Below, piece after piece: positions 6,114 to 9,301 of a stretch of 9,301 bases of DNA (its first letter is position 1; each line of letters begins with the position of its first letter). The stretch spans positions 1 through 9,301 of the forward strand of contig JAUWKK010000084.1 of assembly GCA_030614245.1 (NCBI GenBank). Reading direction: 5' to 3'. The notes under the pieces are model-generated. The model had not been told where the DNA came from. It did no database searches and saw only the letters and a list, made by a program, of their open reading frames with translations. The stretch is from Planctomycetota bacterium. Lineage in GTDB: Bacteria > Planctomycetota > PUPC01 > JABMSA01 > JAUWKK01. A program made the translations under genes and the position numbers.

Positions 6114-6587
6114 TTATTCTCGAACGACGCAATAGGCGAACACGTCGAAGCGCACGGTTCGCCGCCCGAAGCATTCGCCGCTCTTTTCTCCGACGACCTC
6201 GCAGGCGCTCTCGCCCGTCTTGACGACCTCGGCGAAGCGGGCGAGGACGTTCCCGTCGAGCAGTTCCTCGACCTCCGCCGCGAGCTCGAGCAGCCCCTTC
6301 GAGCCGCCGCCGCCGAGCAGGAGGGTCTCGTCGCCCCGGCCGCCGCGCAACTGCTGGTAGACGTCGACCGCCAGGCCGATCACCTCGTGCAGCGCATCGG
6401 CGGCGTCGGATTCCGTCCGCACGCCCTCGTCGCGGACCACGTAGAACGGCGTCCGCACGGGAAACGCCGGCGGACGGGCCGTCCCGATGCTCACGCCGTC
6501 GGAACCGGCGTTCGCACCGATCGCCGGATCATTCAGCATCGTCCGGCGAACATTCTCCAGCAGCACGGCAACTCGCGACTCTGCCAC
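6114..6587 (-). CDS. Probable tail terminator / head-tail completion protein
   Basis: A 157-residue protein starting with GTG, fixed by AAGGAG 6 nt upstream. It has an N-terminal helix (AVLLENVRRTML, 7-18), a strand FPVRTPFYVVRDEG (42-55), a helix ALHEVIGLAVDVYQQL (65-80), a second helix LLELAAEVEELLDG (99-112), and final strands RRTVRFDVFAYCVVR (142-156). The alternating pattern and position between the DUF1320 connector and the tail tube match tail terminator proteins (the Mu gp37/lambda gpU position), which cap the tube and join it to the head. I cannot assign a specific family by eye. The upstream gap to the DUF1320 gene is filled by repeat cluster B2, which separates it from the head genes. 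Confidence 0.6.
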   Translation of the reverse strand: MAESRVAVLLENVRRTMLNDPAIGANAGSDGVSIGTARPPAFPVRTPFYVVRDEGVRTESDAADALHEVIGLAVDVYQQLRGGRGDETLLLGGGGSKGLLELAAEVEELLDGNVLARFAEVVKTGESACEVVGEKSGECFGRRTVRFDVFAYCVVRE

Positions 6588-6604
6588 GATGGTCTCCTTG
6601 TTCA

Positions 6605-6900
6605 GGGCTGTGTTATTTCGCCCCTACGGGGCTGGGATTTAGCTCGTCTGCGTTACCCACGGCGTTGCCGTGGGCTGTCGTACTTCGCCCCTCCGGGGCT
6701 GCAGCCATACGTGGGGCAGGCTTTCCAGCCTGCCGATTTCCGCACTATTTCGCCCCTACGGGGCTGGGATTTCGCTCGTCTGCGTTACCCACGGCGATGC
6801 CGTGGGCTATCTTATTTCGCCCCTACGGGGCTGGGATTTAGCTCGTCAACCTTACCCACGGCGTTGCCGTGGGCTGTCCTATTTCGCCCCTACGGGGCTG
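6605..6900 (+). repeat. Double-hairpin tandem array B2
   Basis: Five GCCCC/GGGGC hairpins are evenly spaced at 6620-6632, 6687-6699, 6752-6764, 6819-6831 and 6886-6898 (intervals 67, 65, 67, 67). The 19-bp palindrome precedes three of them, at 6656, 6788 (loop GAT instead of GTT) and 6855. Before the third hairpin it is replaced by GGCAGGCTTTCCAGCCTGCC (6715-6734). The first unit is truncated, beginning GTGTTATTTCG as at 4294. The linker is TGGGATTT plus AGCTCGTC or CGCTCGTC, unlike arrays A and C. It fills most of the 392-bp gap between the DUF1320 and terminator genes; I see no gene there. Confidence 0.95.
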
Positions 6901-6910
6901 CAGCCGCCGC

Positions 6911-6974
6911 TGGGTGGCACGGGCAACCGTCCTCGGTTGGCCCCTCCTGAGGCGGGCAGGCGTGCTTGCCTGCC
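6911..6974. repeat. Two further repeat-derived hairpins after DUF1320 gene
   Basis: GGCACGGGCAACCG at 6915-6928 with CGGTTGGCC at 6933-6941 is a relative of the 4658-4685 hairpin. Then GGCAGGC (6955-6961) pairs with GCCTGCC (6968-6974) around GTGCTT. The second hairpin lies 6 bp beyond the stop codon of the DUF1320 gene (stop at 6980-6982). It could stall or end the head transcript, but there is no T-run after it on the minus strand. Confidence 0.6.
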
Positions 6975-6979
6975 GGTGG

Positions 6980-7393
6980 TCATTCCCATTCGGTCAGGCC
7001 GGAGGGCTCTTCGTCGAGCGTCGTCGAGCGTGCGTATTGCGCCGGTACGACGCCCGGCAGCGAGCGCCGGCCGCTGCAAAGGTCGTCCAGCACGCGCTCG
7101 GCGTCGCTGCGGATCTTGTCGATGAACGGGTCGAGCCGCCCCCGGCGCTTGCTCATCTCGTAGAACGCCAGGTCGCAGGAGAGATCGCCGACAAGATCGG
7201 GCGCGCTCGTGAACGGCACGGAGTATCGGCTCGAAAGTATCGAGTCGATGTGGTTGTCCGCCGTCGCGATCGCGGCCGAGATGAAGGCATCCTCGTCTGA
7301 GCCTGCGGCGCCGGACGCGTCGTCATCCACGAAGCCGCGCACGGCGTCACGGCCGAAACGGGCCTCGATATCTGACCTTGTTGAATATGCCAT
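6980..7393 (-). CDS. Mu gp36-type head-tail connector (DUF1320)
   Basis: A 137-residue protein with the hallmarks of the DUF1320 family, which includes Mu gp36: MAYSTRSDIEARFG at the start, then a helix leading into DNHIDSILSSRYSVPF (47-61), the conserved 'helix then RY-x-VP' segment, followed by a helical stretch DLAFYEMSKRRGR and a C-terminal tail. Family members are adaptor-like proteins found just after the major capsid gene in Mu-like phages and are thought to act at the head-tail connection. The start ATG has GAGG 8 nt upstream. It follows the capsid gene after 101 bp containing a hairpin, and is followed by repeat cluster B2. Length is as expected for the family. Confidence 0.85.
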   Translation of the reverse strand: MAYSTRSDIEARFGRDAVRGFVDDDASGAAGSDEDAFISAAIATADNHIDSILSSRYSVPFTSAPDLVGDLSCDLAFYEMSKRRGRLDPFIDKIRSDAERVLDDLCSGRRSLPGVVPAQYARSTTLDEEPSGLTEWE

Positions 7394-7439
7394 CGTCGTC
7401 CCTCGTCTGTTGTCGTCATTGCGTCGTCATTCAGCGATG

Positions 7440-7481
7440 CAGCGTGTGGCACGGCGTGCGGACGGGCCGCGCCACACGCTG
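7440..7481. promoter_or_regulatory. Inverted repeat between capsid and DUF1320 genes
   Basis: CAGCGTGTGGC (7440-7450) and GCCACACGCTG (7471-7481) are perfect 11-bp inverted repeats with a 20-nt GC-rich loop. In the operon transcript this is a strong stem-loop 13 nt past the capsid stop codon. No T-tract follows it on the minus strand, so a transcript-stabilising or partial attenuation role is more likely than a classical terminator. Function is inference. Confidence 0.6.
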
Positions 7482-7494
7482 ATGAAGACCGTCA

Positions 7495-8439
7495 TCACGT
7501 GGTGATGGTCACCCGGACCGCGTATGGCCACAGGCCGTAGCCCACGTTGTAGCGGGCATCGACGCCATACTGGAAGTATCGCCTGGTGAATCCGGCGTCG
7601 CTTTCGCCCGTGAGCGATGCGAACTGCACCGGCTGGCGCTCCTGGAAGATGAACGGACGCACCGGGGCATCCACCTTCAGCAGGTGCACGAATCGGTCGG
7701 AGGTCGTCGTGGCCGGATCGGTCAGCGTCGGCGCGACGATGACGTCGGCGGCGCCGGCGAGGATGTTAGTCGTGGCTTCGACGACCGGCGACATGAGCGC
7801 CTCCTTGAACTTGAACCCGACCGAAGCCGGGCACAGCAGCGCGAGGCCGTCCATCTCTGATACGAATCGCTCGCCCTGGTCGTCGAGGAGGCCCATCATC
7901 TGCTTGACGGCCAGCGTGAACATTGCGATGCATTCGGCGGTGGTCGGCTCGGTCGTGTTGTCCGCCGCCACCGTATAGCTCGCGGTGTTGTCCTGGCTGC
8001 CGTAATCGCCCTCGACGTGTGCGTTCGAGTAGAAGACGGCCCCGTCGTATGAGGTGTAGCCGGCGGTCGCGCCGCTGTTGAGCAGATCGATGAGCAGCGC
8101 ATCGGGGTGCTTCTTCGCCCTTCGGGCGAGGTCGCGCACGCGCAGCATTATCTGGCCGGTCTGATCGTCGGCAAGCGAGTCGCGGTCGACGGCGATCGTC
8201 GCCTCGTAATGCCGGTTGACGATGGTGTATTCGTGCTCGATGAGTCCTTTCGGGATACGCTCGTCGGTCCATTCGCGCATACCCGGCGCCTGGCCCAGCC
8301 AGCCGTACTTCTCGCTCGGGCCCGTCGAGGGCACGTGAGTGGCTATCCGCTGCCACAGCGTCGGCGAGTCCTTGTACGCCTGGAAGAACTGGCTCTTCAG
8401 TCCCTTTTCCAAAACAACCGGATCAACAACTTGTCCCAT
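7495..8439 (-). CDS. Mu gpT-type major capsid protein
   Basis: A 314-residue major head subunit of the Mu gpT family (HK97-type fold). Conserved family blocks are clear: AYKDSPTLWQRIATHVPST (21-39), YGWLGQAPGMREWTDER (45-61), HYEATIAVDRDSLADDQTG (77-95), a capsid helix region RVRDLARRAKKHPD, and the C-terminal RYFQYGVDARYNVGYGLWPYAV segment with the end of the beta domain. Length is close to Mu gpT (about 300 residues) and nothing is missing. The start ATG has GGAG 7-8 nt upstream. It is preceded by the decoration-protein gene and followed by the DUF1320 connector, matching Mu-like head gene order. No N-terminal delta-type prodomain is evident, as expected of this family, which uses a separate scaffold/protease gene (not in the window). 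Confidence 0.92.
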   Translation of the reverse strand: MGQVVDPVVLEKGLKSQFFQAYKDSPTLWQRIATHVPSTGPSEKYGWLGQAPGMREWTDERIPKGLIEHEYTIVNRHYEATIAVDRDSLADDQTGQIMLRVRDLARRAKKHPDALLIDLLNSGATAGYTSYDGAVFYSNAHVEGDYGSQDNTASYTVAADNTTEPTTAECIAMFTLAVKQMMGLLDDQGERFVSEMDGLALLCPASVGFKFKEALMSPVVEATTNILAGAADVIVAPTLTDPATTTSDRFVHLLKVDAPVRPFIFQERQPVQFASLTGESDAGFTRRYFQYGVDARYNVGYGLWPYAVRVTITT

Positions 8440-8614
8440 CTTTCATCTCCATTTCTGATAGCCTGCGCGGGCGCGATGCCTGCGCGTGTTATTGGTTATT
8501 CTTCGCACGTTGCCGTAATGTGGGCGCTCCACACGCCGGACAGGCCCGATGAGCGGACCCGCCCGCGAGTCGAAGAGGCAGGCGGGCAGGCCCGCGTTCG
8601 TCCGCGGCTTCACC
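8440..8614. other. 175-bp gap between decoration and capsid genes
   Basis: No reading frame here has support. It holds a 9-bp direct repeat GCCTGCGCG at 8461-8469 and 8478-8486, and a GCGGGC-AG-GCCCGC hairpin at 8582-8595 inside an AGGCGGGCAGGC-like tract that resembles the repeat at 6950. The hairpin lies 20 bp after the decoration gene. The capsid ribosome binding site GGAGATGAAAG is at the 8440 end. The gap is long for two adjacent head genes and may hold a promoter or processing site that raises capsid expression, but I see no clear -35/-10 pair. Confidence 0.5.
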
Positions 8615-9067
8615 CTACGCGGTGACGCCGGTTGCGACGGGGGTGTATCCTTCGATCTCGATCCAGCAGGAGCCGGCCGATTCGATCGCGACGATGCGCC
8701 CGCACTTGATGTCGTTCGTCGTGGTGCCGCTGAATGCGACGGTCTGATCGTCCACGACGCACATCTCGGCACCGATATCGGTCGAGATATCGAGCGTCTC
8801 GCTCGTGTCGAACAGGAAGACGCCCCTGCGGAAGGCGCGGATTTCGGTATCGCCGTCGTTGTCATCGGCCTCGGCGATTTCCACGGTCTCGTAGGCCACA
8901 CCGATGAACTGATGGCCCGCCGCGTCCGCCGCGCTCACCGCATAGCCCGTTGCATCGAGGCTCACCAGGCTGCCCTTGTAGATCGTCTGCACAGCCTTGT
9001 CCATTCCCACCGACCACAGGACGCCGTCGCGTCGGGCGGTCTCACGGTCTCCGTCTAATGCCGCCAT
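8615..9067 (-). CDS. Capsid decoration/cement protein (DUF2190-like)
   Basis: A 150-residue beta-rich protein with the pattern of phage head decoration or cement proteins that bind outside the capsid: AVQTIYKGSLVSLDATGYAV (25-44, the 'KG-x-LV-x-LD...GY' turn), HQFIGVAYE (52-60, the return strand found in such proteins), RRGVFLFDTS (80-89), and KCGRIVAIES (121-130) then CWIEIEGYTP (134-143) as closing strands. Short segments and many small or acidic turns fit a compact beta-barrel or tulip fold. The start ATG at 9067 has AAAGGGG 7 nt upstream. It is directly upstream of the capsid gene, the usual position in Mu-like head modules. The DUF2190-like label is by pattern; lambda gpD-type folds remain possible. 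Confidence 0.75.
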   Translation of the reverse strand: MAALDGDRETARRDGVLWSVGMDKAVQTIYKGSLVSLDATGYAVSAADAAGHQFIGVAYETVEIAEADDNDGDTEIRAFRRGVFLFDTSETLDISTDIGAEMCVVDDQTVAFSGTTTNDIKCGRIVAIESAGSCWIEIEGYTPVATGVTA

Positions 9068-9119
9068 TCATTTTCCCCTTTCATTCACATTTCCGTTTCG
9101 AGTATCCGAATTGATTCCC

Positions 9120-9136
9120 GTGCCCCAAGTGGGCAC
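9120..9136. promoter_or_regulatory. Small hairpin upstream of decoration gene
   Basis: GTGCCC (9120-9125) pairs with GGGCAC (9131-9136) around CAAGT, lying between repeat array C and the leader of the first gene. The leader (9068-9119) contains GATACT on the minus strand at about 9098-9103, a weak -10 candidate without a matching -35 box. I do not claim a promoter. Confidence 0.35.
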
Positions 9137-9143
9137 AACTTCT

Positions 9144-9301
9144 CCCACGGCGTTGCCGTGGGCTATCTTATTTCGCCCCTTTGGGGCTGATTCCAACGCG
9201 GGTCATCCTGTCCCACGGCGTTGCCGTGGGCTATCTTACTTCGCCCCTTCGGGGCTGATTGCAACGCGGGTCATCCTGTCCCACGGCGTTGCCGTGGGCT
9301 A
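9144..9301 (+). repeat. Double-hairpin tandem array C, continuing off the window
   Basis: Palindrome copies CCCACGGCGTTGCCGTGGG start at 9144, 9212 and 9280, exactly 68 bp apart. They are followed by GCCCC/GGGGC hairpins at 9175-9187 (loop TTT) and 9243-9255 (loop TTC). The linker is a 24-mer beginning TGATT, containing CAACGCGGGTCATC, and different from arrays A and B2. The array separates the decoration gene from whatever lies upstream. Confidence 0.95.

Noticed and set aside
6955..6974. Intrinsic terminator after the DUF1320 gene
   Set aside because: The hairpin is good but no run of T follows on the minus strand, and the sequence matches the dispersed GGCAGGC...GCCTGCC repeat, so I list it as a repeat only.
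6387..7300. Plus-strand frames across repeat cluster B2
   Set aside because: They consist of translated hairpin units (SPLRG, FAPTGL and VGQAFQPAD-like strings) fused to antisense of real genes, with no support as coding.
8115..8129. TCGCCCTTCGGGCGA as another repeat copy or terminator
   Set aside because: It lies inside the capsid coding region, lacks the spacer and second palindrome of the repeat family, and is probably chance in GC-rich coding sequence.

Overview
The window looks like one stretch of a phage-type structural operon carried by a GC-rich bacterial genome. Every gene I accept lies on the minus strand, so the biological reading direction runs from about 9067 down to 1. In that order the genes are: a small capsid decoration (cement) protein, a Mu gpT-type major capsid protein, a Mu gp36-type (DUF1320) head-tail connector, a probable tail terminator, a probable tail tube protein, three small unrecognised genes in the tail-assembly-chaperone position, a probable distal-tail-type protein, a 792-residue tail hub protein, a small coiled-coil tail-tip protein, and the N-terminal two thirds or so of a family 2 glycosyltransferase that runs off the left edge. 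Portal, terminase and protease/scaffold genes would be expected beyond the right edge.

The layout has Mu-type head genes but no tail sheath gene, so it resembles the Mu-like siphophages (D3112/B3 group) rather than Mu itself. The long tape-measure gene expected between the tail tube region and the distal-tail/hub genes is absent. Its place (4250-4685) holds only intergenic repeats.

Four intergenic or upstream regions (657-892, 4286-4685, 6605-6974, 9144-9301) are packed with a double-hairpin repeat: a 19-bp palindrome CCCACGGCGTTGCCGTGGG, a 12-nt AT-richer spacer, a small GCCCC/GGGGC hairpin with a variable loop, and a 23-24 nt linker, tandemly repeated at 65-68 bp. The orientation is the same in all four clusters. 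Other repeat families are mixed in: a hairpin GGCAGGCTTTCCAGCCTGCC, a 122-bp inverted-repeat element beginning TGTCATTCTGAG, and a CACGGTTAACCG hairpin. From general experience such dispersed repeats are typical of Planctomycetota and related environmental genomes. I use that only as a hint for the host, and the repeats argue that this is chromosomal (prophage or domesticated particle) DNA rather than a free virulent phage.

The genes are intact, mostly have good ribosome binding sites, and are tightly packed inside modules, while the repeats sit only between them. The simplest reading is a resident prophage or domesticated, gene-transfer-agent-like or particle-forming locus whose non-coding gaps have been colonised by host repeats.
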